Positions 27,971 to 36,715 of a stretch of 64,000 nt of DNA are shown here, piece after piece. How positions within the stretch are numbered: the stretch's first letter is position 1; every line of letters starts with the position of its first letter. Source of the stretch: Secundilactobacillus kimchicus JCM 15530 (GTDB taxonomy: Bacteria; Bacillota; Bacilli; Lactobacillales; Lactobacillaceae); assembly GCF_001433995.1 (NCBI RefSeq), contig NZ_AZCX01000004.1, forward strand, positions 1-64,000, in the 5' to 3' direction. The position numbers and the translations under genes are program-made. The notes beneath the pieces were generated by a model. That model saw only the letters and a list, made by a program, of their open reading frames with translations, did no database searches and was not told where the DNA came from.

Positions 27971-27999
27971 GGCAGTCGAAATTTTCGGCCGCCTTTTTT
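27971..27999 (+). terminator. Terminator of gltX
   Basis: GGCAGTCGAAA pairs with TTTTCGGCCGCC with one mismatch, followed by T6. Confidence 0.78.
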
Positions 28000-28062
28000 G
28001 ATGGCTTCAGGTTGAGACAGTTGAGACTGTTCTGTATTTCGCGGTAAAATTAAGCTGGATTA

Positions 28063-28071
28063 TGCTAGAAT
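28063..28071 (+). promoter_or_regulatory. Extended -10 promoter of cysS
   Basis: TGCTAGAAT is an extended -10 element (TAGAAT 28066-28071), 33 bp before the start. No strong -35 is seen. Confidence 0.55.
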
Positions 28072-28104
28072 GAACTCACCAACCATTCCGGAAGGAGCAC
28101 GCAG

Positions 28105-29514
28105 ATGCTAGAAGTTTACAACACGCTTACCAGAAAAAAAGAAATCTTTACCCCAATGACCTCAGGAATTGTTAACATGTACGTCTGTGGTCCGACTGTC
28201 TACAACTACATCCATATTGGTAATGCGCGAAGTGTTATCGCATTTGATACGATTCGGCGCTATTTTGAATACAAGGGTTATCACGTGAACTACGTGTCCA
28301 ATTTTACGGACGTTGACGATAAGATGATCAAGGCCGCTAAAGAAGCGGGCACCACCGTTCCCGCAATCGCGGATAAGTACATTAACGCCTTTATGGAAGA
28401 TACGACAGCCTTAAATGTTGAGCCGGCAACGAAACATCCGCGGGCGACAGAAAACATCAAGGAAATTATTGATTTTATCCAGGATTTGATTGGCAAAGGG
28501 TTTGCTTATGAATCCGATGGCGACGTCTATTATCGGGCTCGGCGGTTTGCCCATTACGGTGAACTTTCCCATCAAAACATTGATGAGTTGGAAGTTGGCG
28601 CAAGTCAGCACGTGGACGAAGAAGAGGCCAAGCGAAAAGAAGACCCGATTGATTTTGCCTTGTGGAAGGGTGCCAAGGGCGACGAAATCGCTTGGGAATC
28701 CCCGTGGGGAAGTGGTCGGCCCGGCTGGCATATCGAGTGTTCTGTGATGTCCACAAAGTACCTGGGTGATACGTTTGATATCCATGGTGGTGGTCAGGAT
28801 TTAACGTTCCCACATCACGAAAATGAAATCGCTCAAAGCGAAGCCAAAACTGGCAAGCCATTTGCACATTACTGGCTCCACAACGGTTTTGTGACGATTG
28901 GGGACGACAACGAAAAAATGAGCAAATCGCTCGGAAATAACGTGTCCGTGCACGATCTTTTGCAAAAAGTCGATCCTCAAACATTACGGTTCTTTATGGC
29001 CACGACACAGTATCGGCGCCCTATTCAATACACCCAAGGTAACTTGGATGACGCCGCTAATAACGTGCGTCGCCTGCAGACGGCATTTAATAACTTGAAC
29101 TATCGAACCCAGGATGCTGAGGCCGGCAACGACCCTAAGTTAGATCAAGAGGTGCGCCAAATTGAGGCCAGCTTTGTCGACGCTATGGACGATGACTTCA
29201 ATGTTCAAAATGGGATTGCCCAAGTTTACGAACTGGCCAAGCTCGGAAACGTGTATGCTGAGCGGGACGTTGTTTTCGCGGACAGTCTGGCGTTTTTGCT
29301 GAAGACACTAACTGAATTGGTTGGAGTTTTTGGTATTGAATTAGTCGCTGAAAGCCTAGCAGATACAGATATTCAGGCGTTGATCGACGAACGTCTGGAA
29401 GCTCGCAAAAATCGAGATTTCGCCCGCAGTGATGAAATCCGGGAGCAACTCAAAGCGCAGGGGATTATTTTAGAGGATACCCCTCAGGGGACCCGTTGGC
29501 ATCACGCCAATTAG
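28105..29514 (+). CDS. cysS: Cysteinyl-tRNA synthetase
   Basis: A 469-aa class I synthetase. [16 protein letters not shown] holds the HIGH motif and a zinc-binding Cys. Other landmarks are [23 protein letters not shown] and [11 protein letters not shown] (KMSKS). GGAAGGAGCAC precedes ATG 28105. It is followed 11 bp later by mrnC, then rlmB and yacP, the standard Firmicute operon of RNA-maturation genes. Confidence 0.97.
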   Translation: MLEVYNTLTRKKEIFTPMTSGIVNMYVCGPTVYNYIHIGNARSVIAFDTIRRYFEYKGYHVNYVSNFTDVDDKMIKAAKEAGTTVPAIADKYINAFMEDTTALNVEPATKHPRATENIKEIIDFIQDLIGKGFAYESDGDVYYRARRFAHYGELSHQNIDELEVGASQHVDEEEAKRKEDPIDFALWKGAKGDEIAWESPWGSGRPGWHIECSVMSTKYLGDTFDIHGGGQDLTFPHHENEIAQSEAKTGKPFAHYWLHNGFVTIGDDNEKMSKSLGNNVSVHDLLQKVDPQTLRFFMATTQYRRPIQYTQGNLDDAANNVRRLQTAFNNLNYRTQDAEAGNDPKLDQEVRQIEASFVDAMDDDFNVQNGIAQVYELAKLGNVYAERDVVFADSLAFLLKTLTELVGVFGIELVAESLADTDIQALIDERLEARKNRDFARSDEIREQLKAQGIILEDTPQGTRWHHAN

Positions 29515-29525
29515 AAAGGAACACT

Positions 29526-29942
29526 ATGACAGAAACGCAAGATTTTGAGCAACTTAATGGTATCGCCTTGGCTTACATGGGCGATGCTATCTACGAGGTT
29601 TACATCCGCCGCCACTTGATACAAGCGGGGTTAACAAAGCCGACGAAACTGCACCACAAAGCAACGATGTATGTGTCGGCTAAGGCTCAAGCGGCCTTAA
29701 TTGACCTGATGCTTGAACAGGAAAAACTATCCGAAACGGAACAGGATTATTTCCGACGGGGCCGCAATGCGAAGAGTTACACCCACGCAAAAAATACAAG
29801 TGTGGTCACTTACCGGATTTCGACCGGGTTTGAGGCGCTGTTTGGGTATTTGTACTTAAGCGGGCAAACGGAGCGAGTCGGTGAGCTAGCAAACTGGTGT
29901 ATTGAACAAGTTGAGGCAGGGAGGCTACCAAATGAGCGATAA
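29526..29942 (+). CDS. mrnC: Mini-ribonuclease III
   Basis: A 138-aa RNase III-like enzyme lacking the dsRNA-binding domain, which matures 23S rRNA ends in Firmicutes. Signatures are [15 protein letters not shown] (catalytic Asp), [19 protein letters not shown] and [14 protein letters not shown] chose ATG 29526, after GAAAGGA; an upstream in-frame start lies inside cysS. It overlaps rlmB by 11 nt. Confidence 0.94.
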   Translation: MTETQDFEQLNGIALAYMGDAIYEVYIRRHLIQAGLTKPTKLHHKATMYVSAKAQAALIDLMLEQEKLSETEQDYFRRGRNAKSYTHAKNTSVVTYRISTGFEALFGYLYLSGQTERVGELANWCIEQVEAGRLPNER

Positions 29943-30705
29943 AAATGAAGTGAAACCCGCTGCTGAGGACTCTGATTTTGTCATTGGTCGGCATCCAGCG
30001 GTTGCTGCATTGAAGAGTGATCAGGAAATCAACAAAGTCTTTTTACAGGAGGGCTTAAAACACGAGGCTATTGCTCAAATTTTAACCCTTGCTAAGAAGC
30101 GGGGGCTGGTGGTTCAAACGGTGCCTAAGACAAAGTTAGACCGGCTTGTGAGTCACGAAAATCACCAAGGTGTTGTCTTAGCTGTTGCGGCGTTTAAATA
30201 CGCCGAATTGGACGACTTGTTTAAGGTTGCCGAGGAACGTGACGAAGCCCCATTCTTTTTAATCTTGGACAGTTTGAACGACCCTCACAATTTAGGCTCT
30301 ATTATGCGAACGGCCGATGCAGTGGGCGCACACGGGATCATTATCCCCAAGCGTCACGCCGTTGGGCTAACTTCAGTGGTGGCTAAAACATCAACTGGGG
30401 CTATTGAGCGGGTCCCCGTAGTGCGGGTGACCAATCTCGTCAATACGGTTAAAGCGCTAAAAGACCGGGGCCTTTGGATTTTCGGCACCGATATGAATGG
30501 AACAGATTATCGCCGGTTTGACGCGACGGGGCCAGTGGGTATTATCATCGGTAACGAGGGCAAGGGGATCGCTCCTCTCCTGAAAAAATCGGTGGACGAA
30601 ATGTTGACGATTCCCATGGTTGGTGAAGTTCAAAGTTTGAATGCCAGTGTTGCGGCAAGTTTGCTTATGTATCAGGCTTTCCAGTCTCGCCATCCATTAG
30701 CTTAA
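29932..30705 (+). CDS. rlmB: 23S rRNA (guanosine-2'-O-)-methyltransferase RlmB family
   Basis: A 257-aa SPOUT methyltransferase (TrmH family). An N-terminal substrate-binding domain begins at [13 protein letters not shown]. The catalytic domain has [28 protein letters not shown] and the knotted [14 protein letters not shown] end. I chose ATG 29932, 8 nt after GGGAGG, inside the end of mrnC. Translation is likely coupled. Confidence 0.95.
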   Translation: MSDKNEVKPAAEDSDFVIGRHPAVAALKSDQEINKVFLQEGLKHEAIAQILTLAKKRGLVVQTVPKTKLDRLVSHENHQGVVLAVAAFKYAELDDLFKVAEERDEAPFFLILDSLNDPHNLGSIMRTADAVGAHGIIIPKRHAVGLTSVVAKTSTGAIERVPVVRVTNLVNTVKALKDRGLWIFGTDMNGTDYRRFDATGPVGIIIGNEGKGIAPLLKKSVDEMLTIPMVGEVQSLNASVAASLLMYQAFQSRHPLA

Positions 30706-30724
30706 TGGAATCGGAGATGGAGCC

Positions 30725-31255
30725 ATGAAAAACGATATTTTAATTGTGGATGCCTATAACATGATCGGCAACTGGCCTGATTTAAACCACCTGAAGCTGA
30801 CCAACCGGTTGGAAGAAGCTCGGGATCGGTTGTTAGATATGTTAAGCGAATACCGAAAGTATCAACAGATTCAAATTATTGTGGTGTTTGATGCCATGTT
30901 TGTGCCCGGAATTTCCAAAAGGTACACGAAATACGGGCTGGACGTGGTGTGGACGGGTCAAGACCAGACAGCGGATGCCTACATTGAGGCGTTAGCTAAA
31001 GAAAAACAAACCCGGTTTACCCATGTCACGGTGGCAACAAGTGATCAGGCCGAACAATGGATGATTTTTTCTGAAGGGGCTTTACGGATCCCTGCTGGAG
31101 AGCTACTACGTGATATTCAACGGACTAAAAAAGAAGTCAACTCCCAGGCTGCTAAATACCGGGACTTGGGTCAAGTGAGAAAGTCACCGTGGAGTCAACG
31201 CCAGTTATTGGCGTTAGAGAAGTTACGAGACGACTTGGGGAAACCGAAAAAATAG
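30725..31255 (+). CDS. yacP: NYN/PIN-domain ribonuclease (YacP, Rae1 family)
   Basis: A 176-aa protein whose N-terminus LIVDAYNMIGNWP has the acidic NYN nuclease site, with a second acidic site at VVFDAMFVPG and TSDQAEQWMI later. B. subtilis YacP (Rae1) cleaves mRNA in the ribosome A site; the same function is inferred here. It is the last gene of the cysS operon, before a terminator. Confidence 0.92.
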   Translation: MKNDILIVDAYNMIGNWPDLNHLKLTNRLEEARDRLLDMLSEYRKYQQIQIIVVFDAMFVPGISKRYTKYGLDVVWTGQDQTADAYIEALAKEKQTRFTHVTVATSDQAEQWMIFSEGALRIPAGELLRDIQRTKKEVNSQAAKYRDLGQVRKSPWSQRQLLALEKLRDDLGKPKK

Positions 31256-31280
31256 TGACAATCATCTAATAGTCTAATGA

Positions 31281-31301
31281 GAGCGCATCTGCGCTTTTTT
31301 T
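31281..31301 (+). terminator. Terminator of the cysS operon
   Basis: A short stem AGCGC/GCGCT (31282-31286 with 31291-31295) with a 4-nt loop is followed by T7. Confidence 0.82.
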
Positions 31302-31350
31302 ATTGGTTTAAGCGCGAAATTGGTGGTATTAAAAGCGAGTAGCGGTTTTA

Positions 31351-31441
31351 TCTAGAATGGAATAGACCACCTGCTTTTGGTCTGGTGGGTCGTTCGCTTT
31401 ATTTGATTGACGGGCTTGTTATCCTTTTGCTATTCCAGATA
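31351..31441 (+). promoter_or_regulatory. Structured leader of the sigma-factor gene
   Basis: TGGAATAG (31358-31365) and CTATTCCA (31430-31437) are perfect inverted repeats, extended by TCTA/TAGA on the outside. They enclose a hairpin AGACCA/TGGTCT (31364-31369 with 31378-31383). The right arm ends just before the AAAGGAG of the sigma gene. A TAGAAT (31353-31358) overlaps the left arm and could be a -10. Function inferred: translational or DNA-level control. Confidence 0.45.
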
Positions 31442-31460
31442 GAAAAGGAGTTGTATCCGT

Positions 31461-32033
31461 GTGTATACTGATTTGACCGATTGGAACCTGGTGGCGTTAG
31501 CAAAGCGGGGAGAAGATACTGCTTTTGAAGAAATATTGCGGCGATACCAGCCATTAGTGAACCATCTGCAAGGAGAATTCTACTTACCAGACATGGATCG
31601 AGATGAGTGGCAACAGGAAGCCCGAATCGTGTTGTGGAAGGCGGTTCAGCACTTTAATGTGACGCGAGAAAAGGCGTTTGGTTCGTATTATAAAACGGCG
31701 CTACTAAACCGCCGGCGGGACCTCGCTCGGCGTGCCCATGCCAAGAAACGTTCAACGAGTAGTGGTCACGTCGAAATTGACGCTAATCCTGAATTGTTGA
31801 GTAATTTGCTGGTCGATACATGGTTGGCTACACCAGATCAGGTGGTGATTGTTCGTGACACGGTCTCTCAGTGTCAAGCGACGCAGTTTTCCAATTTTGA
31901 GCGGCTAGTTCACGAATATGCTTGTAGTGGCTTGAGTATCGTTGAAATAGCGGCTTCGCTCAATGCTGATGGAAAGCAAGTCAAGAATGCATTGGCGAGA
32001 ATCAAAAAGAAGCTCCGTAACGAATTTCGGTAA
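31461..32033 (+). CDS. sigH: Sigma-70 family RNA polymerase sigma factor (SigH/ComX-like)
   Basis: A 190-aa alternative sigma factor. Region 2 covers ILRRYQPLVNHL and DEWQQEARIVLWKAV, and region 4 ends with the helix-turn-helix LSIVEIAASLNADGKQVKNAL. The position between yacP and rpmG is where B. subtilis encodes SigH and where lactobacilli encode a SigH/ComX-like factor linked to competence genes. The start is GTG 31461, 10 nt after AAAGGAG. comFA at the window end is a possible target, but I see no clear Cin-type box there. Target genes are not known. Confidence 0.85.
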   Translation: MYTDLTDWNLVALAKRGEDTAFEEILRRYQPLVNHLQGEFYLPDMDRDEWQQEARIVLWKAVQHFNVTREKAFGSYYKTALLNRRRDLARRAHAKKRSTSSGHVEIDANPELLSNLLVDTWLATPDQVVIVRDTVSQCQATQFSNFERLVHEYACSGLSIVEIAASLNADGKQVKNALARIKKKLRNEFR

Positions 32034-32050
32034 ACATTGTTCGCTGCAGA

Positions 32051-32079
32051 TTGACGCTCACGTGATATAATGCTAGACT
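32051..32079 (+). promoter_or_regulatory. Promoter of rpmG-secE
   Basis: TTGACG (32051-32056), a 17-bp spacer and TAGACT (32074-32079) with upstream TG. A TATAAT (32066-32071) lies in the spacer and could be a second -10. Confidence 0.65.
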
Positions 32080-32105
32080 GAAACTTGCTATGAGGAGGTG
32101 TTAGC

Positions 32106-32255
32106 GTGGCTCAAAAGAAAGTTGCGTTAGCCTGTTCCGTTTGCGGATCGCGAAACTACACGATTCCAGCTAGTCCGACTCGTAAGACTCGACTTGAAGT
32201 GAATAAGTTTTGTAAGTATTGCGGTAAACATACGCTACACCGTGAAACGCGTTAA
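32106..32255 (+). CDS. rpmG: Ribosomal protein L33 (zinc-binding form)
   Basis: A 49-aa large-subunit protein starting at GTG 32106 after GGAGG. It reads [17 protein letters not shown] after the initiator and later CKYCGKH; the two Cys pairs (residues 10, 13 and 36, 39) form a zinc ribbon. Being the zinc form, it may be replaced by a zinc-free paralogue elsewhere when zinc is short. It precedes secE, as in other Firmicutes. Confidence 0.93.
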   Translation: MAQKKVALACSVCGSRNYTIPASPTRKTRLEVNKFCKYCGKHTLHRETR

Positions 32256-32282
32256 TTTCAGGGTGTGATCAGGAGGAGCAAC

Positions 32283-32465
32283 ATGCGATTTTTTAGATTT
32301 TTACGTGCTGTAAAAGATGAAATGAAACAAGTTTCATGGCCATCGGCTAAGCAGACCCGTAAGGATACGGCTAGTGTTGTCGGGATGGCCGTTGCATTTG
32401 CTGTCTTTTTAGGGGCAGTAGACTGGGCTGTTCAATACGGCTTGCAGGTTTTAGCCAGTTTGTAA
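32283..32465 (+). CDS. secE: Preprotein translocase subunit SecE
   Basis: A 60-aa single-span membrane subunit of SecYEG. The amphipathic start FRFLRAVKDEMKQVSWPS and the following helix (ASVVGMAVAFAVFLGAVDW) are classic SecE. I chose ATG 32283, after AGGAGGAGC; an upstream in-frame start has no spacing for that site. Confidence 0.95.
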   Translation: MRFFRFLRAVKDEMKQVSWPSAKQTRKDTASVVGMAVAFAVFLGAVDWAVQYGLQVLASL

Positions 32466-32478
32466 AACCGGTTAAATA

Positions 32479-32525
32479 TGCTATACTTGGTCTTGGAGAA
32501 AAACTTCGCGGTGCGAGGTTTTTTT
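32479..32525 (+). promoter_or_regulatory. Promoter and leader terminator (attenuator) upstream of nusG
   Basis: TGCTATACT (extended -10, TATACT 32482-32487) would start transcription near 32493. Only about 7 bp later lies a stem AAAACTTCGC/GCGAGGTTTT (32500-32509 with 32513-32522) and a T-run. So the hairpin ends secE transcripts and also sits at the very start of any transcript from this promoter. Confidence 0.65.
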
Positions 32526-32568
32526 ATTTTGGTTTTTTAGAATCACCTTGAGTGAAAGGATGGACAAC

Positions 32569-33117
32569 ATGGTTGAATCAGTTGAGAAACAATGGTACGT
32601 ACTACACACGTATTCTGGTTACGAAAACAAGGTCAAGATGAACTTGGAGAGCCGGGCCCAATCAATGGGGATGCAAGATTTTATTTTCCGTGTCGTGGTA
32701 CCGGAAGAAGAGGAACACGAAGTTAAAAACGGCAAGGAAAAGATTAAGATGGATAAAACCTTCCCCGGGTACGTCTTAGTTGAAATGGTCATGACAGACC
32801 AAGCTTGGTACATCGTTCGGAACACCCCAGGTGTGACCGGGTTTATTGGGTCTCATGGTGGGGGGTCAAAGCCCACACCGCTACTGCCTGACGAGATTGA
32901 ACGAATCTTGAAACGACTCGGAATGAGTAGTCGTCACGAAGACCTAGACGTCGCAGTTGGCGACACAATCAAAATTGTGGACGGCGCCTTTTCCGGTATG
33001 GAAGGAAAGATTACGGAGCTTGATCACGATAAGATGAAGTTGAAAGTGAATATTGACATGTTTGGTCGTGAAACCAGCGCTGAACTTGATTTTGACCAAG
33101 TTGATCCAGTTGTTTAA
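32569..33117 (+). CDS. nusG: Transcription termination/antitermination factor NusG
   Basis: A 182-aa RNA polymerase-associated factor. The NGN domain has QWYVLHTYSGYENKVK and FPGYVLVEM, NTPGVTGFIG lies in the middle, and the C-terminal KOW domain has VGDTIKIVDGAFSGMEGKI. I chose ATG 32569, 8 nt after AAAGGA. An ATG at 32560 overlaps that site. Confidence 0.96.
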   Translation: MVESVEKQWYVLHTYSGYENKVKMNLESRAQSMGMQDFIFRVVVPEEEEHEVKNGKEKIKMDKTFPGYVLVEMVMTDQAWYIVRNTPGVTGFIGSHGGGSKPTPLLPDEIERILKRLGMSSRHEDLDVAVGDTIKIVDGAFSGMEGKITELDHDKMKLKVNIDMFGRETSAELDFDQVDPVV

Positions 33118-33133
33118 TTAATTTTATGCCAAC

Positions 33134-33157
33134 AGGCCTTGGCAACGTCGGCCTTTT
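33134..33157 (+). terminator. Weak terminator after nusG
   Basis: AGGCC/GGCCT (33134-33138 with 33150-33154) with a partly paired loop is followed by only four T. Read-through to rplK is likely. Confidence 0.45.
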
Positions 33158-33193
33158 ATGGTAGTTTATATAAGTATGTGTTAGACATGTACA

Positions 33194-33228
33194 TGTGGGA
33201 GGAGAAAACAGCATCTCCATTTACCACA
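33194..33228 (+). promoter_or_regulatory. L1-binding-type leader upstream of rplK
   Basis: TGTGG ... CCACA (33194-33228) closes an element with an inner GGAGA/TCTCC pair and an asymmetric A-rich loop. This is the layout of ribosomal protein L1 autoregulatory sites in Firmicute L11 operons. rplK starts 26 bp downstream. Confidence 0.65.
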
Positions 33229-33254
33229 ACACGGACTTCAAGGAGGTATGTTTC

Positions 33255-33680
33255 GTGGCTAAAAAAGTAGCTAACATCGTTAAATTACAAATTCCTGCCG
33301 GAAAAGCAACTCCAGCTCCTCCAGTTGGGCCTGCATTGGGCCAAGCTGGGATCAACATCATGGGCTTTACCAAGGATTTCAACGCCCGTACTGCTGATCA
33401 AGCTGGGATGATTATTCCAGTCGTGATTACTGTGTACGAAGATCGTTCATTCGACTTCATCACAAAGACTCCGCCTGCAGCCGTTCTTTTGAAGAAGGCC
33501 GCTGGTGTTGAAAAGGGTTCTGGCGAACCAAACACGAACAAGGTTGCTTCTGTAACCAAGGATCAAGTACGGGAAATCGCCGAATCAAAAATGCAAGACC
33601 TAAACGCCGCTGACGTCGAAGCAGCAATGCGCATGGTTGAAGGTACAGCTCGTAGCATGGGCTTCACTGTTGAAGGTTAA
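33255..33680 (+). CDS. rplK: Ribosomal protein L11
   Basis: A 141-aa protein of the GTPase-associated centre. It begins [19 protein letters not shown] and has the conserved [19 protein letters not shown]. The start is GTG 33255 after AAGGAGG; the longer in-frame upstream sequence from 33195 runs through the L1 leader and is not coding. It forms an operon with rplA. Confidence 0.97.
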   Translation: MAKKVANIVKLQIPAGKATPAPPVGPALGQAGINIMGFTKDFNARTADQAGMIIPVVITVYEDRSFDFITKTPPAAVLLKKAAGVEKGSGEPNTNKVASVTKDQVREIAESKMQDLNAADVEAAMRMVEGTARSMGFTVEG

Positions 33681-33725
33681 TTAAAGCTATGACAGTTACG
33701 GATACTCTGTAAAAGCAGATGTATC

Positions 33726-33755
33726 AAGTGGGAGGACAATCCGTTAGACCACAAT
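33726..33755 (+). promoter_or_regulatory. Second L1-type site, upstream of rplA
   Basis: GTGGGAGGACAATCC and GACCAC (GTGG/CCAC closing pair, 33728-33752) repeat the layout of the rplK leader site. The rplA ribosome binding site follows 6 bp later, so L1 could repress its own translation directly. Confidence 0.6.
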
Positions 33756-33773
33756 TGCAAGGAGGAAAACACA

Positions 33774-34466
33774 ATGGCTCGTAAAAGAGGTAAGAAGTAC
33801 CAAGACGCATTAAAGCAAGTCGATCAAGACAAGCTTTACTCAATCGAAGAAGCGGTTGATCTTGTTAAGAAGATTGATTTTGCTAAATTCGATTCAACAA
33901 TTGAAATTGCATTTAACCTAAACGTTGATACAAAACAAGCTGATCAACAACTCCGTGGGGCAGTCGTTTTGCCTAACGGGACTGGTAAAGATCAGACGGT
34001 TGTTGTCTTCGCTAAGGGTGACAAAGCTAAAGAAGCTCAAGAAGCCGGTGCCGACTTTGTCGGTGACGACGATTTGGTTGCTAAGATTTCTGACGGTTGG
34101 TTAGATTTCGACGTTGCCATTGCGACGCCTGACATGATGGCCCAAGTAGGTCGTTTGGGCCGGGTTCTTGGACCTAAAGGCTTAATGCCTAACCCTAAGA
34201 CTGGCACGGTCACAATGGAAGTCGGTAAAGCCGTTTCCGAATCAAAAGCGGGTAAGGTGACTTACCGGACTGACCGTGACGGTAACGTGGCTGTCCCTGT
34301 TGGGAAAGTCTCATTCGATGCTGACAAGTTGGTTGAAAACTTGAAGACAATTGCAAACGTTGTGATTACTGCACGTCCAGCCGCCGTTAAGGGGACTTAC
34401 GTACAACACGTTTCAATTACTTCAACCTTTGGCCCTGGTGTCAACGTTGACGTTGCAAGTCTTTAA
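33774..34466 (+). CDS. rplA: Ribosomal protein L1
   Basis: A 230-aa protein of the L1 stalk, and translational repressor of its own operon. It has [15 protein letters not shown] at the start, [34 protein letters not shown] and the C-terminal [24 protein letters not shown] precedes ATG 33774. Confidence 0.97.
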   Translation: MARKRGKKYQDALKQVDQDKLYSIEEAVDLVKKIDFAKFDSTIEIAFNLNVDTKQADQQLRGAVVLPNGTGKDQTVVVFAKGDKAKEAQEAGADFVGDDDLVAKISDGWLDFDVAIATPDMMAQVGRLGRVLGPKGLMPNPKTGTVTMEVGKAVSESKAGKVTYRTDRDGNVAVPVGKVSFDADKLVENLKTIANVVITARPAAVKGTYVQHVSITSTFGPGVNVDVASL

Positions 34467-34488
34467 TTAATAAAATAAAAATCCCGTA

Positions 34489-34517
34489 TTGACTCGAAGA
34501 ACTGCCAATGGTATTCT
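34489..34517 (+). promoter_or_regulatory. Promoter of rplJ-rplL
   Basis: TTGACT (34489-34494), a 17-bp spacer and TATTCT (34512-34517) lie just before the L10 leader. Confidence 0.7.
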
Positions 34518-34537
34518 TTACAGGTTGATATTGTTCT

Positions 34538-34624
34538 GCCCAAGACTCAGGTGGCGAAAGCCTTAATGTTTGCCTGCCGAGGAAGATGTGAAAGTTTTAC
34601 ATTTCTCTCTATGTCTTGGTGGGC
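34538..34624 (+). promoter_or_regulatory. Ribosomal protein L10 leader
   Basis: The RNA is closed by GCCCAAGAC with GTCTTGGTGGGC and contains the conserved CAGGTGGCGAAAGCC and CCTGCCGAGG segments of the L10 leader family. L10-L12 complex binds this element to repress rplJL. A T-run (34632-34637) follows at a short distance, so transcription attenuation is possible. Confidence 0.85.
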
Positions 34625-34669
34625 GTAGGGATTTTTTATTCCCATCATTTCGCAGGAGGTGAAATCATA

Positions 34670-35173
34670 ATGAGTAAAGAAACAATCGCAACCAAAGCTA
34701 AGATTGTTGATGATGTTGCTGAACGTTTGCAAAACGCTACTTCAGCTATCGTTGTTGACTACCGTGGTTTAACCGTTGCAGAAGTGACTGACTTACGTAA
34801 GCAATTACGTGATGCCGGTGTGTCAATGTCTGTTATCAAGAACAAAATCTTGACGCGGGCTGCTGACAAGGCAGGTTACGAAGACCTTAAAGACATCTTT
34901 AACGGTCCTACAGCTGTTGCCTTCTCTGACGAGGATGCCATTGCTCCAGCTAAGATTTTGAAGAAGTTTGCCGATGCACACGATGCCCTTGAAATTAAGG
35001 GTGGGATGGTCGAAGGCAAGACCGCTTCAATCGAAGAAATCAACACCTTTGCAACGTTGCCAAGTCGTGAAGACTTGTTGTCAATGCTTGCTAGCGCATT
35101 GTCTGATCCAATGCGTAAGATCGCACGTGCCGTTAAGGCTGTTGCTGATAAGGGTGAAGGCGACGCTGCCTAA
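34670..35173 (+). CDS. rplJ: Ribosomal protein L10
   Basis: A 167-aa stalk base protein that carries the L7/L12 dimers. Landmarks are [31 protein letters not shown] and [10 protein letters not shown], with a C-terminal helix that binds L12. I chose ATG 34670 after AGGAGGTGA; the longer in-frame start at 34616 lies inside the leader RNA. Confidence 0.97.
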   Translation: MSKETIATKAKIVDDVAERLQNATSAIVVDYRGLTVAEVTDLRKQLRDAGVSMSVIKNKILTRAADKAGYEDLKDIFNGPTAVAFSDEDAIAPAKILKKFADAHDALEIKGGMVEGKTASIEEINTFATLPSREDLLSMLASALSDPMRKIARAVKAVADKGEGDAA

Positions 35174-35216
35174 CCCACAACCAATTTAAAACTCACTATA
35201 AATGGAGGATACAAAA

Positions 35217-35582
35217 ATGGCTTTTGATAAAGATTCAATCATTGCTTCATTAAAAGAAGCATCAATCTCAGATTTAAACGACCTTGTTAAGGCAATCGAA
35301 GAAGAATTTGACGTTTCAGCTGCTGCTCCAGTTGCAGTTGCTGCTGCTGGTGGCGACGCTGGTGCCGCTAAGGATTCTTACGATGTTGAAATCACTGAAT
35401 CAGGTGACCAAAAGGTTAAGGCTATTAAGGCCGTTCGTGAAATCACTGGTCTTGGCTTGAAGGATGCTAAGGGTCTTGTTGACGGCGCCCCTTCAATCGT
35501 CAAGGAAGGCGTTTCAGAAGACGAAGCTAACGACATCAAGGCTAAGCTTGAAGAAGTTGGCGCAACGGTTACCCTTAAGTAA
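35217..35582 (+). CDS. rplL: Ribosomal protein L7/L12
   Basis: A 121-aa stalk protein. The N-terminal dimerisation domain, an Ala/Gly-rich hinge ([13 protein letters not shown]) and the C-terminal factor-binding domain with [20 protein letters not shown] are clear. I chose ATG 35217, 8 nt after TGGAGG. It ends the operon at a strong terminator. Confidence 0.97.
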   Translation: MAFDKDSIIASLKEASISDLNDLVKAIEEEFDVSAAAPVAVAAAGGDAGAAKDSYDVEITESGDQKVKAIKAVREITGLGLKDAKGLVDGAPSIVKEGVSEDEANDIKAKLEEVGATVTLK

Positions 35583-35590
35583 TTGCTGCG

Positions 35591-35622
35591 AAAAGGGACT
35601 GACAATTGTCAGTCCTTTTTTT
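35591..35622 (+). terminator. Terminator of rplJ-rplL
   Basis: A perfect stem GGACTGAC/GTCAGTCC with an AATT loop, flanked by A4 and T7. Confidence 0.93.
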
Positions 35623-35713
35623 GTGCGCTCATTTTGATTTTAGTGCACTTTAATGTGCAGCGTAACCGGTTTCAGGTAAAATGGACGAAATTAGATGGAA
35701 AGGAATTTAGCTC

Positions 35714-36706
35714 ATGAAATTTTTCGCCTACAACGTTCGTCCAGACGAGGCACCCTATTTTGAAAAGTGGCAAGCGGAACACGATATTGAGGTGACGTTA
35801 ACGAGTGATTTCTTAACGGCTGATACGGTGATCCGTGCAGCCGATTATAATGGTATTTCAGCGCTTCAAACAATTCCGTATGACGCAGCCCTCTTTGCCA
35901 AAATGGGGCGGTTAAACCTACCGTATCTTGCCTTACGTAACGTTGGGATTGATAATGTCGACTTGGCTGCTGCTGAGACTCATGGTGTTAAACTCAGCAA
36001 CGTCCCGGCTTATTCACCTTACGCAATTGCTGAATTTGGTGTGCTTCAGGCCATGAATTTACGCCGTCGAACGAAGGCAATTGCCAACCAACAGCTTCAT
36101 GGTGAATTTCATTGGTCACCTGATTTTATGGGAACTGAAATGCGCCATCAAACGGTCGGGGTGGTTGGCGTCGGCAAAATTGGGCGTCAAGCAATTGCGC
36201 TGTATACCGGATTGGGGGCGACAGTGATTGCGTTTGACCCCAGTCGGCAGGGGAGTGACGCCGGGATCACTTACGTTTCAAATTTGGAAATCCTACTAAA
36301 GCAGGCCGACATTGTGACCCTTCACGCGCCTGGCCGGCCCGAGAATGACCATCTTTTAAATGCTGAAGCATTTGCCCTGATGAAGCCAACGACTATTGTG
36401 ATTAACACTGCTCGTGGCTCGCTAGTCGACCTAAACGCCCTAAAAAGAGCGTTAGACACCCATCAAATTGCGGGGGCAGCCCTGGATGCATTTGAAGATG
36501 AAACGGCTGAGATGCAACAAATTAATAGTCACGCGCCATTTAATGAGCCACTACTAGCGGATCTCGCCAAACGTGATAATGTGTTACTGTCGCCCCATAT
36601 GGCGTTTCACACGGAGACAGCAGTCACAAACATGGTGAACGGGTCGCTCATGAGTCTAATGGCTTTTAATCAAGAAAATCAAGCAGAATTTGAGTTACGG
36701 TACTAG
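35714..36706 (+). CDS. ldhD: D-lactate dehydrogenase family 2-hydroxyacid dehydrogenase
   Basis: A 330-aa cytoplasmic enzyme of the D-2-hydroxyacid dehydrogenase family, making D-lactate from pyruvate with NADH if it is a true D-LDH. The NAD loop is GVVGVGKIGRQA, the substrate Arg is in NTARGSLVD, the Glu in DAFEDETAE, and the catalytic His in LSPHMAFHTETAV. D-2-hydroxyisocaproate dehydrogenase is the main alternative, since the two cannot be separated by eye. It is monocistronic, with AAAGGAATTTAGCTC before ATG 35714. Confidence 0.9.
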   Translation: MKFFAYNVRPDEAPYFEKWQAEHDIEVTLTSDFLTADTVIRAADYNGISALQTIPYDAALFAKMGRLNLPYLALRNVGIDNVDLAAAETHGVKLSNVPAYSPYAIAEFGVLQAMNLRRRTKAIANQQLHGEFHWSPDFMGTEMRHQTVGVVGVGKIGRQAIALYTGLGATVIAFDPSRQGSDAGITYVSNLEILLKQADIVTLHAPGRPENDHLLNAEAFALMKPTTIVINTARGSLVDLNALKRALDTHQIAGAALDAFEDETAEMQQINSHAPFNEPLLADLAKRDNVLLSPHMAFHTETAVTNMVNGSLMSLMAFNQENQAEFELRY

Positions 36707-36715
36707 CAGTTTAAA

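Noticed and set aside
26354-28104. T-box leaders for gltX or cysS
   Set aside because: Neither upstream region has the T-box sequence (GGTGG.ACCGCG type) or enough length before gltX.
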